NCBI RefSeq assembly: GCF_035046485.1
Contig: NC_085138.1
Location: 28,731,047 to 28,795,046, forward strand
Reading direction: 5' to 3'
Origin: Aedes albopictus
Lineage: Eukaryota; Arthropoda; Insecta; Diptera; Culicidae
Length of the DNA: 64,000 bases
The first letter of the stretch is position 1, and each line of letters starts with the position of its first letter. The translations under genes were made by a program, and so were the position numbers. The notes under the pieces are model-generated. The model was given only the letters and a program-made list of their open reading frames with translations, searched no databases and was not told the DNA's origin. Of the stretch, positions 1 through 19,148 are shown piece after piece.

Positions 1-225
1 AATTAAATTTAATAATTAAGAATTATTCTTCCTCTTGCTTTTCTGTCCTTGACCGGATCGATTGCCTCCAGCCTGGTGCCCTTTTCTTAACATCCTTCTT
101 ACAGCATCGTTTCGTTAAAATGCTGTCAGTTACACAAAATGTCAAAATTACTTACGGAAAAAGGAGGAATTTTACTTGAGCGCTCTACTTGGCAGCAGGA
201 AACAGAGCTTTAGGTGGCAGCAGAT

Positions 226-461
226 GTTGCACGACATAGGTGCGCGGATCAAGAAGGCGATGGTTGCTTTTGCTAGTTTAAGAAAAGTATGGAAAATAAT
301 CAGATTAGACGCACCAAAATCCGAATTTTCAACTCGAACCTAAAATCTGCGCTGCTGTACGCCAGTGAAATCTGGTGTGTATCAGTGGAGAACTCTCAAC
401 GGCTGCAGGTCTTCATCAATGAATGCCTGCGGAATATAATTCCCCAAGTAACATTTTAAGT
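226..461 (+). mobile_element. LINE (non-LTR retrotransposon) fragment, reverse transcriptase C-terminal tail
   Basis: Two reading frames joined by a frameshift near 290 read as the tail of a non-LTR retrotransposon ORF2. The first part has an 'INKA..AFASLRKVW'-like stretch (here RIKKAMVAFASLRKVW). The second part, from about 314, reads TKIRIFNSNLKSALLYASE, then IWCVSVENSQRLQVFINECL and a stop at about 458. This layout (TKxRIFNSNVKxVLLYGxETW ... LQVFINxCLR) is familiar from LINEs of many animals. The catalytic domain is absent and the piece is a dead relic. The clade is not assigned. Confidence 0.7.
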
Positions 462-2575
462 TTTGTTCGGCTCTACAAGAGATTTTCATGACCAATTTTA
501 TAGAACTAGCAATAAAACTGAATCATACATCAAAACCTCTTGATAACCTCTTTAAGAGCATCTTCCGGCTAAGTGGACCACTCTCGGAGAGGTTTTGCAA
601 ACCGCATTAAAAGTAGCAATAAACCCGTTTTAAAACCTAGTTGAAATATTTCCCATTCTCGATTGTTGTTGTTTTTTTTTTTTCAACAAAAACTATGACA
701 GCTCAAGATGCAGAGAAGCTTCTTCGATGGCACGTAAAGTTCAGGAGGATACATCATTCGTAAGTAGAAAGCGATTATTTCAAAGTAGTATTTTAGTAGT
801 TATTGTGCTGGTAGGCTTATGCGCATTCGAATTTACCGTGAATATTGGGGTTGCAGAATCATAAAATTAATGCGCTTCGAAAATAGGGAATATTATCATC
901 TTGGAATGAAATAAATCAATTTGTGAATTTAGTAACACTATCCCGAATCACAAGAAAACTCAGCAGAGAGAGTTTATTTATGTGAGCATGCTATGGAAAT
1001 AGTTGCAAACTACCAATTCATTGCTAATTTAAGCAAATTAACTATTTTTCATTCACGTAGGCTAATTCTTCAATATGGCGACGACCATAATTAGCGAAAA
1101 TAAAACGAAAGCAAGTTTACTTTTATGATGACCGCAATAAACCTAGCAGTGTCGTAGTTTCTGCTTTCCACCAACAGATGTCGTTACTAATCGAACGGAT
1201 CGCCATCTGTTGAGAGTTTGAACAGTTTTATTGTGGTAATAATGATTGCCAGAAGGTTTACATATCAGATAGTTTTGTTTACTCTTGAAATCTGTCTTTA
1301 TGGATATCTTCAAGTATACTATAAAACATTTTATTAATGGTTTTCATAAAAGCAGTCATAAAACTGTGAGTTTTAATTATTGCCAGCGGCGTCATGGTCG
1401 CATTATTTTTCCGCAGTCAAGTTCGCAGATTGTGAACAATCCTCGGTACTCACTTTACGTAATTTATGTTTAGTCCCTTACTGTCAGAGCTGTCAGATCA
1501 GTGTAACATGCTAAATAAAATTTACACAAAAGGCAATTTACACGGAAAAAAATACACGGTTATGAATATTTATTGGGTACCGGACTGGTCACCGAAAATT
1601 TGATCGTTTTCTTTGGTACATCGAGGTCTTGAAATTAGTCTATGTTATTGCTGTAATAAAACAGTAATAAAAATCAAACAAAACCAATCAGCGATAGAAT
1701 TGTTACTTGGGTCGTGCATGGCGGCTGGGTTCTTTAGGGGTATCCGGATTATTTCATAATCGGATTCTCCACCCAAAAAATAGTCAAAATCCAAAATTTC
1801 ATATTTTTGGAGTGCGGGAACTATTTTTAAAATGCATTTAAAGTTTGTGTGGGAATTTTTTTTGGTTCGGGTCGAACTGTCATTTTATCGATTGAACTGT
1901 CATTCTATCCACGAAAATTAAAACTGTTTTGTTATTTTAACCCTCAAAACAAAGCTATTGGAATCCAATAAAATCATGTTATACTAAAAAAAATGAGCAC
2001 TATCGATTAGGCTATAAAAAATAGCAATATTTTATTCACTAAATAACCCAATTGGATCTCCAACGTGGAGCTCCATCGTTGATGTCATCAAAAGCCGATA
2101 TCGACCGTGAAGGTGGGTCGACCACACTTTACGCAGGGGCAGGGATCAAATGTGGAAACAAGCGTTAGATTGGAACCTAGCAGGACATCGCAGCAAAAGC
2201 AGACCCAGACACTCATCATGGCGGCACAGCCTCAACAAAGAAATAAAGGACAGGAATTTGACCTGGCCACAGCTCAAGGCGATGGCGGGTAATCGCCCAG
2301 GATGAAGATGTTTCAATTCGGGCCTATGCACCACCATGGGACGGGTACTCAGGACTGAAAATAAGTAGCTCAAAAGTTAAATACTTATGAGACACGTGTG
2401 ATACAAGAATCACTGTACAATTACGTTTGAAATGAGTGCCACACCGATAATTCTCTCCGTTCAAGTCAGTCTTGTTAGAGTTTTCTTGATACTGAGCGCC
2501 GTTGTACGTGTAAATATGTATCACTCTCGAATCACATGTCTGTCGGGGTAAAACGGATGAACACGTGCATTGGTT
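462..2575. other. AT-rich DNA with no recognisable gene
   Basis: Both strands show only short open frames without family resemblance, codon bias or splice context. There are A/T homopolymers (a T run near 670-682) and no clear terminal repeats. Nothing supportable was found. Confidence 0.6.
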
Positions 2576-2748
2576 AATAGAATTCTGCAAGGTGACGTCA
2601 CGAATGAACGTTCGGTTCATTCTCCTTCGTCCCTTCCTTTTCCCTCTCACGCGAATTTTGACATTTTCCGGTGGTTTGTTTTGATTCCCATTCGTTGCCG
2701 TTCTTTTCTCTCTCGGAGAGAAAGTTGAGGTTAAATTTCGATGCAAAA
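2576..2748. repeat. 173-bp dispersed repeat, copy 1
   Basis: The block matches 52012-52184 over its whole length with about three differences noticed by eye (near 2616, 2624 and 2729), and both copies are 173 bp. It contains a palindromic TGACGTCA (CRE-type) site and an internal CTCTCGGAGAG palindrome. A minus-strand frame starting with the same methionine is open through both copies, but the surrounding extensions differ, so I treat it as repeat rather than gene. Confidence 0.75.
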
Positions 2749-4491
2749 TTCTATACGAGCATTTTCATCACTCGTGTGTCATTGAACAGGGCTAACATCA
2801 AAGCATGCGGCGGCGGTTCTAGACAACCAAACTGAACTCCCATAAAAGCTAATAAATATGCCCACATGTACATTACATAGATAGATATGTATTTATCTAT
2901 TCGCCAAGAATGACCGCCGCACCGCACCGGCCGAAGTCAAGTGGTGGGCGGCGATGAGTTCTGATCTGCGAATACTGCGCTGCCGATCGCATTGTCCATA
3001 ACTGAACTGAACTGCCATTCCGCGGCGCGATCTGTTGTGTAAACAATTAAGATTTGTTGCGCGGCTGCTGAACCGCCTCACCTCGTGCGTCGCGCATCGC
3101 ATCAGCCAACCAGCAGATAGCTTCTGATATGTGGCGGAGAGCTTCTGTTGTTTCGGAACTGAACTGATGATTGCGTAATCGAACCACGCTGCCTCTGATG
3201 GCATGGCCGACTGCGACATAAGATTGCAATGGAGGAAGCTACTCGCGCGGTTGCGGTCGATGCTGGTCGCTACGGTCGCTACTCAACTCATGCATATGAG
3301 GAGGAAGCGGTTTAGATGGCGGGTCGGAGAGACAGGGAGATCAAGTGACCGACGATGACGAGAGTCGTCAAATTGAGGCCAAGGTGAGATGATATTACTG
3401 ACTGGGGAAGATTGCTGCTTTCTGGGCCAGAGAACTGATTAGAATAGATAACCGATTGGACACGCACGGGCAGCAGTGGGAAGCAGCGTCGAGATTGCAG
3501 CGCAATATGATACAGTGCCGCAGTTGTTGGACGCCATTTTAATAAGTGGTTGAATGTGGAATCAAGATTCTAAAAATAATGTTTGGTTTCGGTAGGAGAT
3601 AACTTTCAAAGCCATCTTTAATAGTTGGAGGAAAGGAATACGTGCTCAGTAACGCAACCCTAACGTTATCTACAAACTCACATGACTGTCTAAATTCACA
3701 CCGCTTCGCGTGTCGAGTTCGAAGGCCAAGCCGAGCATCAACCTAAACTCAATTATTGATTCATATTTGGGGAGTTTGGTCGTAAAAAAGCACACACAAC
3801 AAATCACCGAACAACAGTCGTACGGACAAAGCAAAACATGTGCTCGACGCTTACCTCGCGAGTAGTCAAACAGTCAAAGTCCGGATAACGCTATGCTCGC
3901 TGGTCGAAGCAACCGGTGCCGTGTGCTGGTGACGCCGCAACGATAACACAGTCGTCCAAACTTCTCACTTCCGCAGCCAATGCCTAGCCTACTGTGATGT
4001 GTTCTACTGTTACATCGGCACCACAGCCCAGCTCGTTGTAATCTGATAACCGAGCGTCACTAAACACCCCTCGCGCACTATCTGTCTGTACATATAGAGG
4101 TATCTCGCCGGAATACTTCCACTATAATTGGATAATCGCAAGTCGCTAAACGAACGCACAATGAATCGCGACGCGACGCTAACGGCGGCGGATACGCGAT
4201 ACACACTTTTATCGAGCCAACAACAATAAGAACAACGCTTGCTTGGACTAAATAGTTTAACAACACCTCATATCATCACGCTGCGGCGTAAACGAATGCG
4301 GCGTGCTCTGCTCAGTCGATTCGATGCGGTGGCGACAACAAAAATCCTGATGGCAAATTGGACGCGATTCACCATTAGTAGTGTATGGTGTGTGATGATG
4401 ATATATTTAAACGTCCACCACCTCTAGTTGTTTGTAGGTACTCGTACGGTGGCGTTCGACTGCGGACGCCGAACGGCGACAGTCGCATACG
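2749..4491. other. Unassigned, GC-richer stretch
   Basis: The stretches 2.91-3.25 kb and 3.85-4.50 kb are richer in G+C and CpG than their surroundings, as mosquito promoters or 5' exons can be. I find no convincing ORF, donor/acceptor chain or RNA gene. The minus-strand open frame at 2893-3219 has no family features I recognise. A regulatory role is possible but unsupported. Confidence 0.4.
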
Positions 4492-4671
4492 TAGGTACAC
4501 TCAGCGAAAAAAAACTAGCGAAATTCATCGAAATACCTTATGAAAATTTGCTATAACTAATTCTTATGGATGACATAAGAATACCTTATGAAATTTGATC
4601 GTGCTTGCTATGACAAATTTCATAAGATAGACTTATGAAAAGAACAAAAAAATCTTAAAATAATGCAGACT

Positions 4672-4726
4672 GGATTCGATCCATGGACGTCGGGATCACC
4701 GAGCCCGTGTTTTATCCACACGGCTA
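4672..4726 (-). other. tRNA-like pol III promoter module, mirror copy
   Basis: On the minus strand, an A-box-like TAGCCGTGTGG (4716-4726) lies 44 bases upstream of a B-box GGATCGAATCC (4672-4682), counted start to start. It is the exact mirror of 5112-5166 inside the foldback element. It resembles the head of a tRNA-derived SINE and not a functional tRNA: there is no paired acceptor stem. Confidence 0.6.
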
Positions 4727-5111
4727 CCGACGCTTGAGAATACCATGTTGCTAAACATGAATAAAAGCCACGCTGTGAGACGATTTTACGTCATAGAGTG
4801 ATCTTATGAAATTCATCCGAATCATTATGAATCATTTAAAGGCCGTTTCATAAGTTGGGCCTTATGGAAATCTTAAGGTTATTTGGCTGAGTGTACACAT
4901 AAGTTGGGCCTTATGGAAATCTTAAGGTTATTTGGCTGAGTGTACACTCAGCCAAATAACCTTAAGATTTCCATAAGGCCCAACTTATGAAACGGCCTTT
5001 AAATGATTCATAATGATTCGGATGAATTTCATAAGATCACTCTATGACGTAAAATCGTCTCACAGCGTGGCTTTTATTCATGTTTAGCAACATGGTATTC
5101 TCAAGCGTCGG

Positions 5112-5166
5112 TAGCCGTGTGGATAAAACACGGGCTCGGTGATCCCGACGTCCATGGATCGAATCC
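5112..5166 (+). other. tRNA-like pol III promoter module (SINE-type head)
   Basis: An A-box-like TAGCCGTGTGG (5112-5122) and a B-box GGATCGAATCC (5156-5166) are 44 bases apart, as in tRNAs. A T7 run (about 5185-5191) follows that could end pol III transcription. No acceptor stem can be drawn, so this is a tRNA-derived element and not a tRNA gene. A diverged relative is at 57783-57837. Confidence 0.6.
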
Positions 5167-5677
5167 AGTCTGCATTATTTTAAGATTTTTTTGTTCTTTT
5201 CATAAGTCTATCTTATGAAATTTGTCATAGCAAGCACGATCAAATTTCATAAGGTATTCTTATGTCATCCATAAGAATTAGTTATAGCAAATTTTCATAA
5301 GGTATTTCGATGAATTTCGCTAGTTTTTTTTCGCTGAGTGTAGGTATACAAACAACTCCGCACGGTTAGAATTACAACGCGAAAACCGCGACGCTAATCG
5401 AGCCAAGCAGGCCGTGCCGGCGCGATAGTTGACCGAACGAAGAAGGCGTCGTCGCGTCGATTGCAATTAGGTACCGCGATACACACACATGTATGTAATG
5501 TGAGAAAATGGTCCGAATGTCTTGTTCCCACGTTTTACGGTTCCGATGTTATATAAAAAAAATCCAATTGGAACAGAGTCTACTTCTAAGCATAGTGAGC
5601 ACTTCCACAATTATTAACTGAATGCTCCTTCTACTAATTGACCAATGAGGATGCTGCTCAAGCCGTGAGCAAGGGTT

Positions 5678-12806
<7,129 letters not shown>

Positions 12807-13161
12807 TGTAGAGAATAGGATTAATAGATTAAAGAAAAAACAACTAGTTCATGCATGGAGTCAATTTAGTTATCGTAGTAGCCAATAAATTGAAAATCAT
12901 AGGAGCCCTGCGTAGGAAAATTTTATAATAAAATTAGTCTTAACAGTGAATTTGGAGAGACAAGTCGAAAAAAACAAAACCTCTCATTAATTACCAGATC
13001 TACAAGAAAATCCCTTTGCCTCGTGTGGTTCCCATTATCTGCCCGTTTATCGTCAAAATCATCGTTCAAGTGTCTGGTCCTCGTCCCGATTCATCTGGTG
13101 GTGGAGCAAATCCTGTCCCTGTTCGTCAAGGTTGCGACCCTGCCAGGTATCTGTTCCTGTC
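12807..13161. other. Spacer between minisatellite and tandem repeat
   Basis: This is non-repetitive, AT-rich up to about 13000, then becomes C/T-rich. An open plus frame continues through it but shows no recognisable domain. Nothing else was found. Confidence 0.5.
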
Positions 13162-13560
13162 GATCAAGCCTGCTGTCCTGTCCGATCAAGCCCGCTGTCC
13201 TGCCCGGTATCCGTCCCTTTCCGTCCAACGATCAACCATCCCGTGTCGAAGATCAAGTCTGCTGTCCTGTCCGATCAAGCCCGCTGTCCTGCTCGGTATC
13301 CGTCCCTTTCCGTTCAACGATCAACCATCCCGTGTCGAAGATCAAGTCTGCTGTCTTGTCCGATCAAGTCGCTGTCCTGCCCGGTATTCGTCCCTTCCCG
13401 TTCAACGATCAACCATCAACCATCTCGTGTCGAAGATCAAGTCTGCTGTCTTGTCCGATCAAGCCCGCTCTCCTGCCCGGTATCCGTCCCTTTCCGTCCA
13501 ACGATCAACCGTCAACCATCTCGTGTCGTCGATCAAGCTCGCTGTCCTGCCAGGTTGCCT
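13162..13560 (+). repeat. Tandem repeat of 89-96 bp, about 4.3 units
   Basis: Units begin with GATCAAG at 13162, 13251, 13340, 13435 and 13531. Each contains CTGTCCTGTCCGATCAAG, CCGGTATCCGTCCC and TCAACCATC. The last two spacings (95 and 96 bases) are longer because a CAACCAT stretch is doubled. All plus frames are open across parts of it, which follows from the C-rich composition; no protein family is visible. Confidence 0.85.
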
Positions 13561-13699
13561 ATCTATCCGGCGGTCATCTGCCGGAAATCAAGCCTGTCCA
13601 GTAGATCCGGCCTCAGATACTGCCAATCCGGCAGTTACTTGTCCAACGTTCGGTGAGTCCGCTGACGGTCTAACTCTCTGGCTATGGAGGGTCACCACA

Positions 13700-14440
13700 A
13701 TTCCCTGGGAACTCCTGGAGGAATTCCCTGAAGAACTCCTGGAAGAATTCCCTAATGAACTCCTGGAGGAATTCCCTGAGGAACTCCTGGAGGAATTACC
13801 TGAGGAACTCCTGGAGGAATTCCCTGAGGAACTCCTGGAGGAATTCCCTGAGGAACTCCTGGAGGAATTCCCTGAGGAACTCCTGGAGGAATTCCCTGAG
13901 GAACTCCTGGAGGAATTCCCTTAGGAACTCCTGGAGGAATTCCCTGAGGAACTCCTGGAGGAATTCCCTGAGGAACTCCTGGAGGAATTCCCTGAGGAAC
14001 TCCTGGAGTAATTTCCTGCGGAACTCCTGGAGGAGTTTCCTGAGGAACTCCTGGAGGAATTTCATAAAGAGCTCCTGGAGGAATTCCCTGAGGAACTCCT
14101 GGAGGAATTCTCTGAGGAACTCCTGGAGAAATTCCCTGGAAACTCCTGGAGGAATTTCCTGGAAACTTCTGGAGGAATTCCCTGGAAACTCCTAGAGGAA
14201 TTCCCTGGAAACTCCTAGAAGAATTCCCTGAAGAACTCCTGGAGCAATTCCCTGATGAACTCCTGGAGGAATGCCCTGGGAACTCCTGGAGGAATTCCCT
14301 GGGAACTCCTGGAGGAATTCCCTGGGAACTCCTGGAGGAATTCCCTGGGAACTCCTGGAGGAATTCTACGTAAATATCTGGAGAATCGCCCTGGAAACTG
14401 TATGATTTTTTGTGGAACTCTTGTTAATATTCCCGTGGAA
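13700..14440. repeat. Second block of the 24-bp minisatellite
   Basis: This is the same 24-bp unit as at 5.7-12.8 kb. Its distal part (about 14030-14434) repeats the distal part of the first array (about 12150-12555), including the non-repetitive tail with TACGTAAATATCTGGAGAATC and GTATGATTTTTTGTGG. The two blocks therefore come from a segmental duplication with an offset near 1.88 kb. Confidence 0.9.
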
Positions 14441-14749
14441 CTCCGGAAGGAAGTCATCTTGCTATATTTCTTGATATAGAGCGCAGTGTGAACGTAGCAT
14501 AACTCCGACGCTTGCACAAGCTCTGCTGCCTATATTCCGAGCTCCAACCAGGCCCGTCCATCTCCGAGTTCCTTCTTCGTGTTATCTTCCGGATTACTGT
14601 TTCTGTCGCCAAGCTCTCGTCTAGATGCGATTCCTAATTACTCGTCTTTTAAGCTCCTTCCGTGAAGACGAGTTATCAAGTTTACCTGTATCGTTCATAT
14701 AGAAACAGTTTCGGGGTCAAACGATCCGGACTGCCGTTTACTTGGTGAA

Positions 14750-16205
14750 ACGAAGTCCTTGGTGTATCCTGGATTCAAATGCGACAACTTTCGAGCTCTG
14801 GCAGGGTCGAAAACCGGATGCCAGCAAGGTGCTTTCGGCTGTCCAACGTTCGTGAATACTGCAAAGGAACGCTGCAAAAAGCTCGATGTGAAGGCCTGGA
14901 AGGGGATCTTTGTGAGGTACACGCATAATAGCCACCGAGTGTGGGATCCTGTAGAAGAATAGTCAATACGCGAGATGTGGATTGCATTGAACGATGCGGT
15001 CGTGAAGAGCAACTGAAAACCTCGTACGAGCGCTTTCGGCAAGGTTCCAGTGATTCGTGAAACGCTGCCAGAAGAGAAGAATACGATTGAGCCGGTGGCT
15101 GAAGCATCAGCTAAAACGCTGTCTGTTATAGCAATACGGAAGGAAGACCGAGGTAGCAATAACAACTCGAGTATGCGGGTTCACTCTGAATGCGATGGAT
15201 TTTGTGGATAAACTTCCAAGTACTGTTACTGATGCCAAGAAGCGGGACGTTTGGAGTAAGTGGAAAGCTGCCATGCGAGATGAGATGGACTCCCATTCCA
15301 GAAATGGAACGTTGAGGTTGACGAAGCTGCCTCCGGGTAAACAATACGTTAGTGTTTCAGATCAAGCGGGAACTAAACAGAGAGCCTTTACATGGCGTGT
15401 AGTCTGAGGAGTTCGACCGAGCGGACAGTCAGGTGTGCTGGGAACATTTGTTTTTTTTTTATTTATTTATTTTTGATTGACGGCAAATCAATAAATAAAA
15501 AATCGATGAGCGATTCGACGGTTTCTTCCTTGGTGTCTTCATGCAACGGCTTGGGTTTACACGACACGCGGAGGACCCATGTTAGTACTGAAAGAAGGTT
15601 GAACAGGGCACCATGTAAATACTTGATCGTGTACGTGGATGACGTGACTTTGCTGGATGGAGCAATTTTGAAGATTATGGAAACGGTGAAGCGGCATCTG
15701 AGTTCATGCTGGTCGACGGAGGTGATTGGAAGAGCTTTCTCGGGACGCGTATAGAATGTGAAGTGGAAGAAAGGATAATAAAGATCAGCCAGAAGCGGTT
15801 CTTGCAAGATTTGCGCCGAAGATTTGACATGGAGGAGTGCAAGTCTGTCTCCACTCCCAAGGAGATGCGGAGAAGAAACGGACGAAGTACCTATCGGTAC
15901 AGAGAGCTGGTGGGTTGTTTGACGTACGTGTCGTTGCCGACGGATTGTGCAATACAAGCAACTCCAGACCAGTGCCTCATGTACCAAAACGACACCGCAT
16001 CATCAGCTACGCTAGAAGTGTTCACCGATGTGGATTGGGCGAAACATACTTCCGATTACTGGTATATAAGTGGCGGTGTCTTCAATGTATTAGAATGTAC
16101 TGTAAGTACGCGAGTACGCGGAGTACGCGAAAGCACGTTACGCTCTCATCTACTGAATCGAACCTTAAGGCCTTCTGCAACGCAGCTTGTCATCAGATGT
16201 TGATG
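14750..16205 (+). mobile_element. Degenerate Ty1/copia retrotransposon, pol remnants
   Basis: Pieces of a copia polyprotein appear in order but in shifting frames. About 14759-14960 reads as the end of integrase (FGCPTFVNT..., KLDVKAWKGIFVRY, HRVWDP). About 15195-15350 is the start of the RVT_2 reverse transcriptase (WKAAMRDEMDSHSRNGTLRL, KLPPGKQ). About 15625-15660 carries the catalytic motif YVDDVTLL. About 15706-15905 has the distal RT (FLGTRIE, KISQKRFLQDLRRRFDME, STPKEM). About 15990-16190 has RNase H-like pieces (FTDVDWA, SSTESNLKAFCNAACHQ). Most of the RT fingers/palm between 15.37 and 15.59 kb is lost and replaced by T-rich sequence. No LTRs, gag or protease are visible. This is clearly dead. 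Confidence 0.85.
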
Positions 16206-18640
16206 GTATTTTATCCTCGAAGTCGAACATCAGCAAGGACCTGAAGCAGACCTTGTTGACACTTCGTAAGTCAACGATGGCGGGCATGCAGTCTATGGTA
16301 CCATGGGGTAAACTCATAGCAACTGCGGCTGCAGCAGAGCACGTGTTGCTGAAGTCTACCCAGGCGGGTATCACACCGGGTTCGCCAGACGCTTATACCC
16401 GCAAGGGAAGGAGCTACCAGGCAGCGCTTGCAAGACCAGGAAGCTGTTAACTCTTAGAGTGAACGACAGTAATGCCAGAAATTCGGACAGCTGGGAATGA
16501 TGGGCCTTAATAGCCCGACCGGTCTCGGATCGAATGGCGAAAGAGAGAACGCCTTTTGTACCCAATTACCCAATTGGATAGAAAGAAAAAGAAGAGGAAG
16601 AATGTACAGGGGATTAGGGAAGCTAAGCCAAGGAAAGACAGGAGGGAAGATGCCAAACGAGAGAATGGCGTCGCGTTTGTTACCAAGAGAGTAGAGTAAT
16701 CGGAAGTCTTGAAGGCGATGAGGACCGATGACAAGCTTTTGGATATTGGAGTCGACTCACGCAATATTCCGCGTACTCGTACCGAAGAAAGAATCCTCGA
16801 GCTCAACCACGACAAAACGCGCAAGGGCGTCGGCTACAAGTGTCTGGCGGAATATGTCCTTGACGAAGGTGTCGAGGTGAGGGCTTCTTACGGCTGAAGC
16901 GACTCCTAAGGTCAAAAGCTGGACGAGATCACCGACGCGAAGAAATTGTCACGGCACTGCGGCAACAGTGCGAGGTCTGGTAGCCACATCAGCCATTCGG
17001 CTATGGAAAGGGTCAGCAGGGAGCAGGGACACAGGTGGCCTTGGTACAGCTAGTTATGGTGGACGCTAACGAGTCCGTTAAAGAGGTAAGCTCATGGTGA
17101 GCTGGACGGTATATCCACTGGGCGTACGAAGGTTTGCTTTAGTTGTCTTGAAACATGATACTAGTCTTGGGACAGCCAATACCCTGACAGGAACAAGATT
17201 TGTTGGTATTATGGAAGTGAAGGCCAAAAGAAACAAGGGAGCACAAACCCTATCAAGTGCTTGATTTGTTCCGGGAAATCCGCAAGTAACAAGCACCTGA
17301 TAGAAGCCCCTAGGTTCCTGTCTTCAAAAGAGCCACAACTGACAAAGCACAGTGCAGGTAACGCAGCTAAACCTGAACCATTTTGACGCAGCCAAGAAAC
17401 TGCTGTATTAGGCAGTCGCTGAGTGGAATACGGATATCGTCATCATAACGGACGCATACCGAGTAACCGTCGGTATCAAAGGTAACGAAGTCGCGGATGG
17501 ATCCGCAAAAAAGGCAGCGACATGGACAACTCGTTAACACCCTATCTAGGAGTTGGTATCTACATCTTACGAGGGTTTCGTGGTCGCCAAAGTAAACGGG
17601 GCCGTCTTCTGTAGCTGTTATGCGCCTCCTCGATGGTCGATCTAGCAGTTCACGTAGATGCTGGACTGTATTACGTCCGAGATGACAGAGCGAAGGCCGG
17701 TGGTAATAGCCGTGGAATTGAGAAGCCGTTCCACGAACCTGCTAGAGGCGCTGGCCAGTGGCCATGCTCGATGTCAATCTGGCTAATGTTGGTACTAAAA
17801 GAACTTTTAGCCGAAAAGGCACGGAGTCGAGCAGCTGCGATACTTTTTGTAGTGTTGGCCTAACAAGTAGTTCGAATTGGAGGGTATCGACTAGAATAAG
17901 ACGCTGTCTATAAACTACGAAGACTCATTTTTCATCAGAGACAAGAAATGTAATGGCTCCTTTCGAGCAGTCTCCAGAGACGCTGCAGAGGATTATCGAG
18001 GAGCTATCCGTATCATGCTCCGAGTCCCTGGCCTCCTTTCGTAGGACCGCTTGGAAGTGGGGTTGGAGATGAGAGGAGGGTCACCGGGGTTACGAGGATC
18101 TTGCATGGGATTGTAAAATCCTATAGCGTAGGTAAGTTCCCAAGTCCAAATGAAATTCCAAACCTGATCTTTGAAGGAGCTTTTGCAGAGACTCCTGGGA
18201 AGTTCAGATCAGCTATGCAGAAATGTCTGGACGAGGGAGTCTTCTCAGAGGTTTCAAAACGGTAGAGCCAGGTCCTATTACTATAGGCGGGGAAACCACG
18301 AAGCGTTGAGGTATACGACCGAGGGTGTAGATGGTCTCTCAAGTCATCAGTTTGGCTCCCGGAAGGTACCGTTAACCGCAGACGCTATTCTGTCGGTTGG
18401 TAAAACTACCGATACAGCTGTCCAGCGTAAGAAGGGAAGAAATCGCTTCTGTGTAGCATTGATTCTTAACGTAACGATTGCGTTCAATAGTGCAAGTTAG
18501 GCGGCTATTGCTAGAGTGATCCTACAGAAGTTTTGGGATATTCGAGTGTAGAGTGTGGTAGAGTCGTCATAAGAGACACATAAACTTCGCATCATCCATC
18601 TTTACTTAAACGTTTTTTAAAAGGCTCATGCGCCAACAGG
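16206..18640 (+). mobile_element. Degenerate R1-clade LINE
   Basis: Fragments follow the order of an R1-type element. ORF1 starts near 16206 (SKSNISKDLKQTLLTLRKS). Its central part is at about 16700-16900 (ILELNHDKTRKG.GYKCLAEYVL). CCHC-knuckle remnants follow near 17200-17290. The ORF2 apurinic-type endonuclease begins at about 17400 (AVAEWNTDIVIITDAYRV; EGFVVAKVNGAVFCSCYAPP). The reverse transcriptase is at about 18060-18500 (PNLIFEGAFAETPGKFRSAM, KCLDEGVF, QFGSRKVPLTADAILSVG, NVTIAFNSAS). Stops and frameshifts interrupt every domain. RT sequence after 18500 is absent. It abuts the copia remnant directly, so one element inserted beside or into the other. Confidence 0.85.
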
Positions 18641-18746
18641 CATAACGGAGCCGAATTCATAAACTTTTTTTTTTCAATTTCAGACTTCGATCTTATATGT
18701 TAATTTTGGGAAACCGTGAAACTCGCGGTTTAGTCGAGGTTAGGGG

Positions 18747-19148
18747 CAAGGATGGGAACAATCACTTGCAAAGAGTTACACTCACTTGCTATTTTCTCTG
18801 TTGAGAAGCGTGCAATCAAGAAACGATGTATGGACGACTTTTTCCTTGTGATTTGGACTACAAGTTTACCGAAGGGAGTAGGAGTCGCACACGAATCCCA
18901 AAGTCGTGACAGAGCTGTGAAAGCGACTCTCCACGAGGTGAGTGTAATTTACATTCACCTCGTGGAGAGTTGCCTTCGCAGCATCCTCACGACTTTGATA
19001 TGCGTGTGCGACTCTTACTCCCTTCGGTAAACTTGTAGTCCAAATCACAAGGAAAAAGCCGTCCATACATCGCTTCTTGATTGCACGCTTCCGAGCTGAG
19101 AAAATAACAAGTGAATGTAACTCTTTGCAAGTGAGTGTTCCCATCCTT
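18747..19148. mobile_element. 402-bp foldback element with 9-bp target duplication
   Basis: The ends are CAAGGATGGGAAC (18747) and GTTCCCATCCTTG (ending 19148). The two arms of about 195 bp are near-perfect reverse complements meeting around 18947. Identical GGTTAGGGG 9-mers flank it at 18738-18746 and 19149-19157. Long arms with a 9-bp duplication fit Foldback or Mutator-like (MULE) non-autonomous elements; the family is inference. The near-identical 92-codon frames on opposite strands are by-products of the palindrome. Confidence 0.9.

Larger units (their letters stand above)
4498..5340. mobile_element. 843-bp foldback element flanked by TAGGTA
   Basis: The left end begins CACTCAGCG and the right end finishes CGCTGAGTG. 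Identical TAGGTA hexamers lie at 4492-4497 and 5341-5346 and look like a target duplication. The element is two units of roughly 400 bp in head-to-head inversion: 4498-4895 and about 4945-5340 mirror each other almost perfectly. A partial third copy of the inner end (about 4897-4944) sits between them. No protein is encoded. A single-stranded copy would fold into a hairpin of about 390 bp. It is a non-autonomous DNA element; the superfamily is not clear. Confidence 0.85.

Noticed and set aside
2324..2746. 140-codon minus-strand frame
   Set aside because: Its first 57 codons lie in the 173-bp dispersed repeat and the extension is not shared by the second copy.
5112..5166. A tRNA gene
   Set aside because: Boxes A and B are present but no acceptor or anticodon stem can be formed with normal geometry, and the copy is mirrored inside a transposon.
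13016..13924. 302-codon frame across the 89-96 bp repeat and the second array
   Set aside because: It fuses spacer, C-rich tandem repeat and minisatellite; no domain, and repeat units change length by non-multiples of three.
18752..19144. Two similar 92-codon ORFs on opposite strands
   Set aside because: Both come from the palindromic arms of the foldback element.
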